Positions 43,184 through 54,780 of a stretch of DNA of 64,000 nt are shown here, one piece after another. The position numbers and the translations under genes are program-made. The stretch is from assembly GCA_021234155.1 (NCBI GenBank), contig JAJEKV010000053.1:1683307-1747306 (forward strand), given 5' to 3'. Numbering within the stretch: the stretch's first letter is position 1; every line of letters begins with the position of its first letter. The notes under the pieces are model-generated. The model ran no database searches. It saw only the letters and a program-made list of their open reading frames with translations, and was not told where the DNA came from. This DNA is from Isoetes taiwanensis (Eukaryota > Streptophyta > Lycopodiopsida > Isoetales > Isoetaceae).

Positions 43184-44537
43184 TGACGTTCCGCTAAAAT
43201 ATATGACATAAATATGTATATTTCTAGGCCACCACACCATACAAGCCTACCTTAGTAGCTTTGTATACCATAGTGGATGGATAAGGGAGCATGGCTAAGT
43301 TATTTACATAACTTAGTCAACCTTAGGCATGGGACCATTTGCACATGGCCCCATCCTATTGGGCACCCACCACGCGGACGCACCCAATTGGCGTCATGTG
43401 GCATGACATGGCAACCCTAACCTATTAATGGCCAAACCCTAGCCCTAGGACATTTTTTTTCCTCCAATAGTCTTGGAATCTTGTTCGCACTTGAAACCCC
43501 GTTTCGAGAACACCGTCTGTTGTGGCATAGCATAACATAGCAACCCCCCAGAACATGTGCGCATCAAAAGGAGTGGAAGCTACTTCGAACCCCTTGCAGG
43601 CCATAGAGATGCCGGGAGCGAATGGGAGTTCCTCTGGAGCAGGTATTTGGAATAGAGTCCTTTGTAGATCATCTGAAAGTTAGGATTCCAGATGAGTTAG
43701 TATTTCGTATCTCTAGTAGAGCCATTTTATAACCAGCAGTCTGGATCTCAAACCCTAGTCAATGAACCCTAACTGTAAGTTAAATGCATGTGATTAATTC
43801 TTATTTGTTATCATATTATATGGATATATGATGTTGGTTGATCATGTTTGCTCCTCTTGTATAGGAAAGAGGGGTAGGGACCTAGTACACTTGTTTAGAT
43901 GGTGCTTCTAGTTTAGACCTTTTAGTTCCTATTATATTGCGGCCTATGCATAGAGCCCACTAGGCTATGGAGGCTATGAAGTGACCGAGCACCACATAAC
44001 GGGGTCAATGGCAAGATAGAGGAGTCTCTGCTGAACGCAACTACTGGGGACTTGGAGCGAGCTAGGCTTATAGCCGGTCATTTTGTATGGACTGGGTATG
44101 GGTCTGACACTTCCTTGGACGATGGTGTCTCCCTAACTCTCAGGAGATGCAGGTGTTGGCCTGGCTCTTGTTTTGGGGAGTTCAGTCGGGTATGGACGTG
44201 TGTCGCTATGATCCTCTAGCCACATATCGAACCATTGTCTTCCGAGAAGGGGAGATATGACCCTTCCTACCTCATCGGATCAGGAAGATGCAACCCAGAG
44301 TAGCCTCATTGGGAGATACCAAGAGATTACGTCTCCGGCAGGTTACAATCACGACAGAGCCTATTTTAACCCATCTGCAAAGTATGCACAAGAGGGGCAA
44401 ATGGAGTGATCAACTCTAGCTATTGTCTATAGCCAGCCCTGCCATTGTCATATCCCGGTCGCTCTAACTTGAGACTCAGTGGTCAATCTACTTTCCTTAT
44501 GAGCCTGAGCCTGGATAGGAGCTTATATGTTTTATGA
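43184..44537 (+). repeat. Chromovirus 3' LTR, cut short
   Basis: It starts TGACGTTCCGC after the polypurine tract. From about 43780 it matches 33003-33770. It stops at 44537, about 300 bp short of the family end, exactly where the minus-strand LTR begins. Confidence 0.75.
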
Positions 44538-46076
44538 TGTGACGTCTCCTACTTTTTCTACGATGCTTCCATCGTATTGGAAGGCAGAGTTCATCCCCCT
44601 AGCAGCCAAGCTGACAGGGGCCATCCACCTGATACCAATCCTTTAGCAATGGATCGATGAGGAAGAATGGATGGGTCGTTTGTCCCGTCTTCCCTCGAGA
44701 CTGTCCTAGTTGCGGAAGCGTGAGTAAACATAAGCACATGATGTTAAATGTAAACAGAGTCACCTCAAAGGATGACTATACCATAGCATACATATATAAA
44801 CACATCAAAAATATCATCATCACATGGGGGATCCTACCCAAGGCTCAGGACTCGGGGGTATGGGTGGCGGCTTGGGCCTCGAAAGAATCATTGCGGATGA
44901 AGTTCATAAGAATGGATTGGGAGGGCATAGGAACATGGTTGTTGGGTAGTCCAAAACATCCGCCCCTCTATTGCACACTTTTGTATTGGGGTTGAAGAGT
45001 CTAGGGACTAGGCCAGAGCTGCACTTGATGCAGTAGCCAAAGGGAATACTGCTGGGTTGCATCTCCCGATCCCGATGAGGCAAAGGGAGAGTCACCCCTC
45101 GGAGGGCATGCATGTCCATCCGCAGGTGGCTAGAGGGCCCCTTGCCCATATTCGACTTGAACCTCATTGAAGGTGATGCATCATCCAAGAGGTGTCGAGC
45201 TCATGCCTTGCCCACATGCGGTGGCAAACCATTAAGCCTAGTCCCCTAAGATCCTGGTAGGCTTTACACACCGGAGGGATCAATGGGTGATGGGACAAGC
45301 ACCCCTTATTCCACCGGTCTAGCCCGCCACCCACAACCCGGGCGGGCTCTTGTACCGGGGCGCGTGGTTGGGAATAAATGAGGTTATCTAGAATCATATG
45401 CTCTTGAAGATTTTCAGGCCTCTATCCCCCTTCCCACATACACAAAGAGAGCATAGAATGGAACAACATCATTATAAAAGAACTGAGATCTTGAATAATA
45501 TCTAATCTATCTACCTAAACATACATGGTTAGGTTCATTAGATTAAAAATTTGGTGATCTTAGGATCTATAAAGGCTGCAAGATGATCTAACATACTATC
45601 CTAGCTTATTGTCGGGCTAAGAGTCGGCTTTGCTAACGGAATCACAGGTTTACGATCCCTAGCTTGCTCCGGCTCCTCGAATCGCATCCATGCCTTTGTT
45701 CTTCTTGACAAACAGTACTCTTGAAGAAGCTGTTGTGTAAATGCGGCTCGGCGATGCACAACAATCTGGAATAGCGGCTTGGCTTGGCGGAATAATGGCC
45801 CAAGGAAGCCAAAAATCGCGAAAATGGAAAAGGTTTAGTGTTTTTCCCTTTTGTTCCTTTTACATGAACTTTTAGGTTTAAGTTAGAAGGGACCAATGGG
45901 GCTTTGCCACCTGGCAAAGGAGTTTACTTGCATATGTTTAATATACATGTGCAACATACGAGGTTGCCCCCTAGACGCAACACTTTACGGCTCTCAAGTA
46001 CTTGTCATGGTGACATGTACGTGTGACGTGGTAGTATAATATACGTATTCGGACCGTATGTTATGCTGGAACATCA
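44538..46076 (-). repeat. LTR of a minus-strand chromovirus (1,539 bp)
   Basis: On the minus strand it starts TGATGTTCCAGC at 46076 after a polypurine tract and ends GACGTCACA at 44538. Landmarks shared with the other LTRs are gattagatattatt, gggatagaggcct, cctgagccttggg and atacgatggaagcatcgta. TG...CA ends are intact, so this copy gives the best estimate of full LTR length. Confidence 0.75.
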
Positions 46077-46789
46077 CAATCTCCTCACCTTGAATTGATG
46101 CTATCCTCAACATCACGTGTCTCCCCTCCTTGGAAACCTGCATGAACCCTGCAACACATTCCATGCATACAATTTTACAACACACTTACCCCAAGGTAAT
46201 ATTTAAGTTTAAATTCATAATCACATCCTTGTTCGATAACATACTATAGTAAGGTGATCTCTCACCCTCTTACTTTATCATCTATTATTCACAAAATTTT
46301 ATGGTTTGCACCATTATCATTAATATAGTTCCAAAATTCTAATTAAGGTTCCATTTGGTCTCCTTGCAACATATTATGATAAAACATGTGTTGCAAATCT
46401 TCGCAGTGCAACCCTCCTGCCGCTAAACCCTCCTATTGGCCTGCAGGTCCAACACTACGTTAGTATACATTTAATTATTATAAAGTTGGTTATTAGGGAA
46501 CCACCCATTAATTACAATTTATATGGATGCAAGGCTAATCTCCCGGTGTAGGAAGATGATGTTCCTTCCATCTTGGCCATGGAGACAGCATCCTATCATG
46601 CCTAAGATGATCACTCATGCCTACATCGTTAGTCGCCTTTGGCGTGAAGGATGGCATCCTTCCCGTAGTAGGCATTGACTAGAGGTGCTTTCCTATCAAT
46701 GCATGCCTAAATGACCTCTTATCTCTCAAGTTTATCTACTTCCGTGGCGATGGGAGTAGACTTCTTAATATACCTCACACTCACCTATC

Positions 46790-47660
46790 GGTTCGGTGTC
46801 GACTACTTGGGTGACGAGCCAACCCTTGCATTGCTCCATGAATTGGCGGTACTGCTTCTCCAAATCTGATTGTAGTACCCACGTAGCGTCTTCACAGGCA
46901 AGTGCATCCATTTCACTAGTTATTGGAGAAATTGGGATCTTCTTATCTTCTTATAGGACCTGTCAAGAAGAACCTCTGGGACGATTTCAAGCTGGTCGTC
47001 CGCCATTTCCAGTAACTCTGTTGTCTCCAATACTTTCTTTGGATTAGGAGTGTGCCTCTTCAGAAGACTTACATGGAAGATCCTATGGATTTTGAGATGT
47101 GCTGGCAGATCCAACTTGTAGGATTGGTTACCTACTCTTTTGGTTATCCTGAAACGGCCCAACCCATCTTGGAGCAAGTTTCTTGCAATTGTCGATGCGG
47201 AGCTTCGCTTGCTTGACCTTGATCTTCCGCCATATGTTGTCCCCAACTTGGAACTCTCTTACTGTTCTGTGCTTATCGGCTACACTCATCTGCGGGCTTC
47301 TTGCTGCTAGAAGATACCCTCTCACTTCTTCCACTAGCTGCTGCTGGATTGTGCCATATATCTGGTGTCAAGCATTGATACCTATAATGATCATGAAGGG
47401 GGACATCTAGGAAGATTTTTGCTTGGTGCTATTATAGGCAAACTCCAGCAAGTGAATGAAATCATCCCACTTAGATTGCTTGTTCCAGACATAGTTTCTC
47501 AACATATATTCTATTATTCGATTCGTGCGCTCCGTCTGCCCATCCGTCTGAGGATGGTACGCCGTAGGAACCCTTCGTGTGTGCAGCACTTTATGGAGCA
47601 TATGGATCCCTTTCTTAGGGAAATGACATATCGATGCCCTCTAAGAGGAGACATGTAGTA
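46790..47660 (-). pseudogene. Minus-strand chromovirus integrase end and chromodomain
   Basis: Reading from right to left: VPTAYHPQTDGQTERTNRII with the catalytic E (about 47560), DDFIHLLEFAYNSTKQKSS, SVADKHRTVREFQVGDNIW, SYKLDLPAHLKIHRIFHVSL, then LVKWMHLPV and, one base shifted, DATWVLQSDLEKQYRQFMEQ. The chromodomain keeps its KW residues, unlike the + copy. Upstream catalytic residues are missing; similarity ends near 47660. The gap 46093-46789 to the LTR is the 3' untranslated part. Confidence 0.85.
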
Positions 47661-48300
47661 TGTTGAATGTGAGTCTCCTCCTTGGTGTTAAGATTAGAAG
47701 AGGGGAGATATTCCCGAACGGGGGGATATGTAAGGTTTATGGATGTGATGATATTACCATTGACCTTGGAGGTGCCCTTCCTATCAATGCATACGTGATA
47801 AATACAAGGCCAATGCCCATTCTTGACAAGTGCTTCTTTGATATGTCGTAGAAAAATATTGGTGGATTTCTCATGGAAATGTCTCTTTTTAAGAAGGGAT
47901 TATCACAAAAAGACACACATACACTCTTCACCGGTTATTATCACATAGAATCACCACTTTTTTGTATTTAATTATTTTATTTAATTTATATTGATCAATG
48001 CCATTAAAGACTCTTAGGTCCATATGGCGAAGCATATTACAAAGATATAAAAATCCGTGAAGGCGCTTAAACAAAAATGTAGAAATGTAGAACTTGAAAA
48101 TTTTAAATGTCAATTTGGCATAGATATACTATCGCATCGATCAGAACCCTCGAATCGTCATTAAAGCGAGACGAATCATTATATAAGGCCACTCCCCATT
48201 CGGGACTGGTTCACAAAGACCTCTTCTCACGGCCGGCACTTCTTCCATTCTCATTGCTTCCCTCCCTTCCCACCACCTTGTTGGGGCGCGGCGTCTCTTT
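47661..48300. other. Junction sequence, unassigned
   Basis: A minus-strand frame (MGIGLVFITYALIGRAPPRS, 47737-47931) may be more retroelement debris, but I cannot place it. A possible plant TATA element (attatataaggcc, 48179-48191) precedes a CT-rich stretch. This could be a captured promoter of the Helitron region, or chance. Confidence 0.3.
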
Positions 48301-48338
48301 TTTACATATGTTTTTGTTCATGCACTCTTTATTGTTAT

Positions 48339-48509
48339 CCACCTTGGGTGTTGCTATAATAATATTTTTCTTTTTCATCGGCATCATGCCACATTATTCT
48401 CCACTGCGGGTGATCTTTGTTTATTTCCACCTTGAGAGTGGCCTTACATTTCTTTTCACATGGTTGTTCTTCCACCCGTTGGGTGGCGATCTTCTCCACC
48501 CTATGGGTG
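48339..48509 (+). repeat. Cluster of five CCACC...GGGTG mini-palindromes
   Basis: CCACCTTGGGTG (48339), CCACTGCGGGTG (48401), CCACCTTGAGAGTGG (48427), CCACCCGTTGGGTGG (48472) and CCACCCTATGGGTG (48496). Each can pair 4-6 bases across a 2-5 base loop. The spacing is uneven (24-62 bp). Confidence 0.6.
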
Positions 48510-48771
48510 ATGCTATCTTTTTTTTTTCTATGTTATTTTTCATATATCTTCGCCGCTCACATCATTGGGGTGCTTGTTGTTGTCTGACTTGCGGCGTCAG
48601 CGCCATGCATGCTTGATTCTCTCTAACCATTCCGCGGGTGTTTCTTAGGGTTCTCTGTTTTGCTTTCAGGTTTTACGCCATCGTCTGGGGTTCCTTCTAT
48701 TTTTGTGTTCGCCATCGACCCATCTCCTTCGGTTCTCCAGGCAACACATTCAAGGTTGTTGGCAACCATTT

Positions 48772-49616
48772 CTCATTAGGGTTTTCCTCGAAAACCCAAA
48801 AGAACGAGGTTTTTATCCAGGTATGAGAAGTTGTCGCCATTACCCTTCTATCTTGCATTGTGCATTTCTCCTCTCTCTGTGTTCCCTTGACTCTCTTTCT
48901 TTGATACCAGGCAGGGAAGGGGCTTCTCCCTGCTTGGTTTGACGGTTTAGCATCCTTTTCCATGTTCTCACATATTCTTTCTCGATCTTGTCCCCTTTTT
49001 GGCCATCCTTCAACCTTCGACCTCGATCCCGTTTTGATAAGGAAGTTCTCTTTTTGTCGGGAGCTTTTGTCTGGTTTCATGCGAGCCCTTATTTGAGAAT
49101 GCCATCGATCCGAGCCATCGGATCGGTATTCTCGAATGGACGAGCATGCATCTCTTCCATGCATGCATGCATTGCACGCATTTTCTGAGGCTCTGGTTCA
49201 TTTGAGGACTTTATTTCTAGCAGGTTCTTCATCGACTTCTCATCGGCGTTTTCTCCTCTCCCAGCAGTTCCCTTGACTCCCACCCACCCTCCCTTAATGT
49301 GTATATTATAGTAAATGTTGTTTTTTTTGTCGCGTGGCACGCGTGACCAGCCCCTCGCTTTTTCGAGGTGTAAATGTTATTTGTTGTCGTGTGGCACGCA
49401 TGACCAGCCCCTAATTTTTTTGAGGTTTTTTCTCTATTGGTTTTTTTTGTTGATGATGTGCAGGTCCAGGGGTGATGCGCGACTTCGGTATTCTCGGTGG
49501 AGCATGGGTTTTTTTGTGGGAACGTTTAGCAGCCTTGCATTGTCCAAGCCCCTTGCCGAGATTTTATCACTAGGGTTTTTCCTCGAAAACTCGAAAGGGC
49601 GGGGTTTTTTAATCCC
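48772..49616 (+). repeat. Direct repeats in the presumed Helitron interior
   Basis: Two copies of tagggtttt-cctcgaaaac-c-aaag, then (c/g)g-ggttttt, occur at 48772-48824 and 49566-49616. Between them tgtcg-gtggcacgc-tgaccagcccct is duplicated in tandem at 49328 and 49385 (period 57 bp). Non-coding. Confidence 0.65.
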
Positions 49617-52600
49617 GGCGATAAGCTCTTGGCAGGTACACTAGCCAACATCTGTAGCACACAATTTATTTGGGGTCCAGGTGTTATAACTGGATATTCC
49701 CTATGTTTTTCATTTTTTTGGGTAGCCTGAATTCCCAGAATCTACTTACTTAAAAAGTTTCTTGGGTTTTCTGCTGATGCCGGCGTGCCCTTTTTACTTT
49801 TGGAAGAAGAAAAGGGTTTTCCAGAAAAACTTTCATTTTTCGGCATTATTTCCCCTTTGTCCATCTTTTTCCCCCTCTGTTTATGGTGGGCGGTGATCGG
49901 TACTGGAGCAGTTGGATATTGCGGTGCCATTCACATCCGCCTATCATCATTTTTGCCAATCAATGCCAATACATACCAGAGCAGATTTGAAGTTATTAGG
50001 AAGTGGCAACGGCATTTCTTCTCCATCAACTTAGTGTAACCATCGATTGACTACATTTGATTTCCAGCTTCCTTTTCATCTTTCTAGCAGGTTCGTCTGC
50101 TGCTCTTGCATTTTGGGTACTGCACGGTCCATTCCAGCGATTCCAAAGGTACAACAAAATTTTCATTGCATGGTGTTATAAATGTAGGCCTTCTATGATT
50201 TCTCTGAAGCAGTGCCTTGTGGTTTTTTGCAACAACTTGGTTGAATGGTTTTAGGCTTCAAAATATCAGAAGAAAAAAACGATTGGGTACAAGCTTTTCC
50301 AAGAGCTAAAAATGGAGCTCTGCATTTGGATACGACCAAAAATCGTTCGGAACGGGTTAGTTCTAGTTTGTTGCATCCAAGTGTTGAGTTTTGATTGAGT
50401 TGCCATGTACATTTTGGCATTGTGCTGATCTCTGCTTTCTGTGTGCCATCTACATTTCGATAGGGGCAAAATTGGCTTATCAAAGGAAAAAGATCAGCTT
50501 AGCCAGTCTCAGATAGATTCTCATTGTTATTTGCTGTCATGTGGACCGATGTATGCAAACCCAAATCTGGCCATAGCATGAATCTGGCATTTCTTAATGA
50601 CATGGTAGACTTACCGGCTTATGCTTGACGACCAATCTTTTTTCCCAGTTCTTTTCAAGAACCTGCCTGATGGAGAAAGAAATGGCTTATTCACGGCAGC
50701 CTTAAGGTTTGGTCTCAGTGGATCTTCATTTTCATGTGTATCCTTGCTTGCTTGCATGTGCTCAAATCACAAGCAGTTGGTGCAGAGAGTCGTTGAAACA
50801 AACATATACAGATATTTGGGGTTAATCGGCTGTGACAAATATCAAATCTGGCATTCTGGCACAGGGTTTTTATCACTCTAAATTCTATGTATTTGTGCTG
50901 AAACAGAGGTCGCTGAAGCAAAGAGCCGCTGAAGCAAAAGAAGCTTATTTTCTGCCATTTTGTTTCCACAACAAGAAAGGGAGGAAGCTTCTTAGGTTTT
51001 CAAAAGTTTTTCTTGAACCCATCTCTTGCAAGATCAACCCAGCTCTTGCAATCCGTGAATCAAATTTAAGACAAGATCTGATGGTGTAAGAACTGTAAGC
51101 CTTTAAGCTTGGAGTCCTGCTTGATCTCTTACTGCGATCTCATTTCATTTTCAATGGAGTCCTGCTTTTTATTTGCAAGCTATGCCTTAGCTATGCTGTA
51201 TATCATGGATAAAAGCATGGCACATCTGTCTCTGTATGATCAGGTATCAAGAAAAGTATGAAATGTCATGGCGAGGATCCCCGTGCTTTGATTTCTGTGA
51301 GGTCTTGAAAATGGCGGAAGCAAATTGAAGAGGCCAAGCATGTACCACTGTTTTGTAGCCCAGCATTCAAACATCACAGTTCAAATCTTTCAGAAACAAC
51401 GAACTGGGCTTGCAGGTAAGCTGAGGTTTTGTAATTTGTTCCAATTTTATTTCTTGTAAGAAGCTAAGGTTTTGTGATTTCGTCCAGGATAAGGTGTTGC
51501 AATTCTTGAGCTTCTCTGATGAGGCCCGTTTACTGCATGTGGACTATTGTATCCCTAATCCTATTTGTAGGGTTCTCATCAGGTTGTGAAATGCTAACTG
51601 CACTTTTGACCCAGTGTTAGCTATGTGCATTTAATGATACATTACAATGCGTTTAAACTACCCAAGACTAGAGCTATGCAAAAGGAGTCTTTGAAGGAAA
51701 GGTATGAAAACTATCAGGCTGTGTTTTGATGCACATCTTTCAGAAGTGAGTTAGAGCAAGCTTTAAAGATCACATGAAACAACAGCTATGGGAACATGGT
51801 AGAGGTAACTTTTATATTCCTCAGCTTTTTATATCAATCATTGGAGTGCTGTTTGATGCTATATTACAACTACATATTCTATTTCTTTTGGAATTTGAAT
51901 AGCTGCAACAAGGGGAGGATGGAGATTCACAGGCCTGCAACATGCCATCTCATGATATTATCTGTTGTAGATATTTGTACTCTATTCTGCATTCAATTTG
52001 TGATTCGAAGTTCCTTTTTGTTGTTTGAATGTTAAAAGCTTTTGCTATTTGTACTGGTGGCACCGTAACCTTCAATAAACGGAAGTCCATAAGCTTAGGA
52101 CACTTTTGAGCATTATTTAAAAATATCTCAGGGATAACATTAGCAAGAATTATATGTAGTTTTTTTGCAAGTTTTTCATGCTCAATAGCATATGCATAAA
52201 ACATGTATTGCCCAATTATAGCCTTACAATTAGTCAATAAAGAACGCTAATGATAATAAAATGAATTTGCCCTCATTTTATTTTATACAACAAGCATTTT
52301 AGAACATTATTTGTTGAATGTTAAGACATCTATCAAACTCTACATATCTCTCATGTCAAAACACCATTCTTGGACATTCATATACACATTTATTAACCTC
52401 TACATATGTCTATATGTCAAAACACCATTGTTGGACATGCATATAAGCAATGATATCTACTTTGTTAATTTGGGAATTTCCGGTATGGTGGAAAACTTTT
52501 TTGGTATTTTTTATTGTGGGATATCACTATGATTTCGAGTTTTTCCGGCAACTAGAAATAAATCCGGCTTACAAAAAATTGGGAAACATTTTTGGGACAA

Positions 52601-52949
52601 AAAAAAAATGGGCGTTGAAGGCTTGGGTATGGTCAGATTATGCATGCTTGCTTGCAGGTGGCGCTGGAGCTCCGCATGCTTGCCGGATTAGGATGGCCAT
52701 GTGAATCGTGAAATGTATAAATAGAGGAGATCAAGGCAGACGGTGGACAAAGATCTTAACTCAGATTGTGCATTTTGTGATTTTTGGGCTGAAAGGAGGT
52801 CGGCCGGCAACACATTTATGAGATATGCAGCCTAGCTCCAGATTTTTTGTACAAAAACTTACCTATTTCGATTTGACAAATTTCGACTTCGGCCATATCC
52901 CTTTGGTCGGATTTAAACCCAAGAACTGTGGGCATTTAACTGAGCATCA
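49617..52949. other. Non-coding interior of the presumed Helitron
   Basis: AT-rich sequence with many short open frames of no recognisable content. Intron-like T/C-rich tracts and gtaag/cag pairs occur, which would fit captured intron sequence, but no exon is convincing here. Confidence 0.4.
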
Positions 52950-53698
52950 GTTGTGATGCCAGATTGAGGGACACGAGAGTGGAAGCAGAATGTGCTTTTT
53001 CACATGAAAATAAGGTCTGGGTTGAAGCTGAAATTATTCAAGGATAACTTCTATGGGAATCCACCGCCATATCAATTGATGGTAGAGCATCGATATATGC
53101 TCCACTAAATCTGTCTAATGACAAACATGCGGCATCCTGGGTTTATAGATGGGCAGGGCCTGAGCAGGATTGGATATCCAGACCTCTTTGGCAGCCAAAG
53201 AACTCGCCGGATCCTGAGCGGCCTTCACCTCTGCATGTCAATCATTCTGCCATTCTAAATCGGATGTCATCTAGCCAGAAAAGGTAACGCTGCTTTTCTC
53301 TTCCACTTCGAATTCTAGGAGGATCCATATAATATCATCAAGATTATTCTGACATGCTTTTCATTAGGTGTTGTATTTCTGTCGGATTCAGAGAGCCCAG
53401 CAAATAGACGGCCAAGGCCAAGTTACTGGGCATTAACATGGTACCTCTACATATGCTCCTGTTTCTCAGTATGTAGATGCTACTGTCTGGAAGATTAAAA
53501 AACATCTGGTAGGTTGTAGTTGTAGCTATAGCTAGAGGATTTTATTTCTTGGTTAGAATGATGTTGATTGGACTGGCATTATTTCAGTGATTGCAGAAAG
53601 CACTGGTAATCTGAAAACATGTCGGAATTGCAAACAGCAATTTGATCCTTCCAAAAATCATCCTGAGGCATGTAAATATCATTCAGCCCATTTTGGTG
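52950..53698 (+). pseudogene. Captured gene fragment: three exons with splice sites
   Basis: Exon A ends at 53283 before gtaacg and is open for about 110 codons with one stop (KVWVEAEIIQG, TAISIDGRASIYAPLNLS, WVYRWAGPEQDWISRPLWQP). Exon B is 53368-53440, between cattag and gtacct (SDSESPANRRPRPSYWALT). Exon C is 53588-53698, between tatttcag and gtaagg. It reads IAESTGNLKTCRNCKQQFDP and then an HPEACKYHSAHFGG stretch. C-x2-C and H-x3-C-x2-H form a putative zinc site, resembling a conserved but uncharacterised plant protein. Introns are 84 and 147 bp. Joining B to C as they stand puts C one base out of frame. No following exon is recognisable. Located on the same strand as the Helitron end at 58130. 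Confidence 0.6.
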
Positions 53699-54292
53699 GT
53701 AAGGTCTGCCACTTATATGGTAGTTATTATATTTGTCATGAAAATTTTCTAATCAAGGTATTTCTTTCCCCCATCGATCTAACTATGTTGTAAGTGCAAT
53801 TCTTATGTCCGAGAAGAGATGCAGTTTCTATACTATGGAGTTAACTATAGGCATTCATGCAGGTATCTCATTTTGTTCAAGGCGTGCTAGACATCTGTTT
53901 TTCGTGGTGGATGCATGTGCAAATGCATGCAACAATATCCACTATTCTGTTGATGTCCAGTTCTAGCAGTGGGGTAGGTATGTTTGTACTTTATTCAAAC
54001 CAATAGATTTGTCATTTATGATAAAACCCTGTAGTATACAACAGTGGAATAATTTGATTTGAATCTGTCTATTGTCTTTAACAGCTTGGTCTATTAAGTA
54101 TCCCGAACTGCAATATTTTCAGCTATATGCAGCATGGTGAAGGCTAGCTATGTCCAGCATGGTGAAGGCTAACTCTTTCCATACAATATGATTGTAATCT
54201 TTAATTTTGAGCTTGGTTGCTAGGTCTGACCCAACGATGTGAAATACTGAATTTGACTTAAAATTGTACCATCAGATTTGGGTCAAATGCTG
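53699..54292. other. Sequence after the captured exons
   Basis: No further exon is recognisable; the sequence is AT-rich and includes a small repeat agcatggtgaaggcta at 54131 and 54155. Confidence 0.4.
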
Positions 54293-54780
54293 CAATATAA
54301 AATGTGTGTTCATGGTCATCCAGATATTGCATTTTACAATATAAAATGTGTGTTCATGGTCATCCAGATATTGCATTTTAAGCATTTACAGTGAAAATGG
54401 GAGACCTAGATCTGCACAGCAAACACAATAAGATTTCTTGCATCTACTCTACAAGTCCGAAAAATGCTTTAACGGATTCATTATAGATGTGTAGTTACAA
54501 TATTGCTTTCCTTACTGTGTTGGTTCAAATTTCTTTTGCATACAAAGTGCATCAGGAAATAATTGTGTGTGTCATGGTCATCCAGATATTGCATTTAAGC
54601 ATTTACAGTGGAAATTGGAGACCTAGCTCTGCATAACAAACATAGTAAGGTTTCTTGCATCTACTTTACAAGTCCGAAAAATGCTTCAACGGATTGATTA
54701 TAGATATGTGCAGTTACCATATGGCTTTCCTTATTGCGGTGGTTCAAATTTCTTTTGCATAGAGTGCATTAGGAAATAAT
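54293..54780 (+). repeat. Nested tandem duplications of 44 bp and about 218 bp
   Basis: A perfect 44-bp unit (starting caatataaaatgtgtgttc) occurs at 54293-54336 and 54337-54380. A larger unit begins at 54346 and again at 54564 (tgtgtg...catggtcatccagatattgc) and includes aagtccgaaaaatgctt and ggttcaaatttcttttgca in both copies. The 44-bp copies are identical, so that duplication is probably recent. Confidence 0.88.

Larger units (their letters stand above)
33003..44537 (+). mobile_element. Degraded chromovirus (Ty3/gypsy with chromodomain)
   Basis: An LTR ending at 34043, a primer-binding site at 34045, Gag-RT-RNase H-integrase-chromodomain remnants from 38420 to 42320, a polypurine tract at 43169 and a second LTR from 43184 form one element in + orientation. 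The roughly 4.4 kb between primer-binding site and Gag is too long for a chromovirus leader and includes a histone H3-like pseudogene, so other sequence has been inserted. Zinc knuckle, protease and RT active site are deleted. Confidence 0.75.

Noticed and set aside
48107-48616. 169-codon plus-strand frame with hydrophobic stretches
   Set aside because: It covers T-rich sequence and the mini-hairpin repeats; the hydrophobic residues follow from T-rich codons (Phe, Leu) and no family is recognised.
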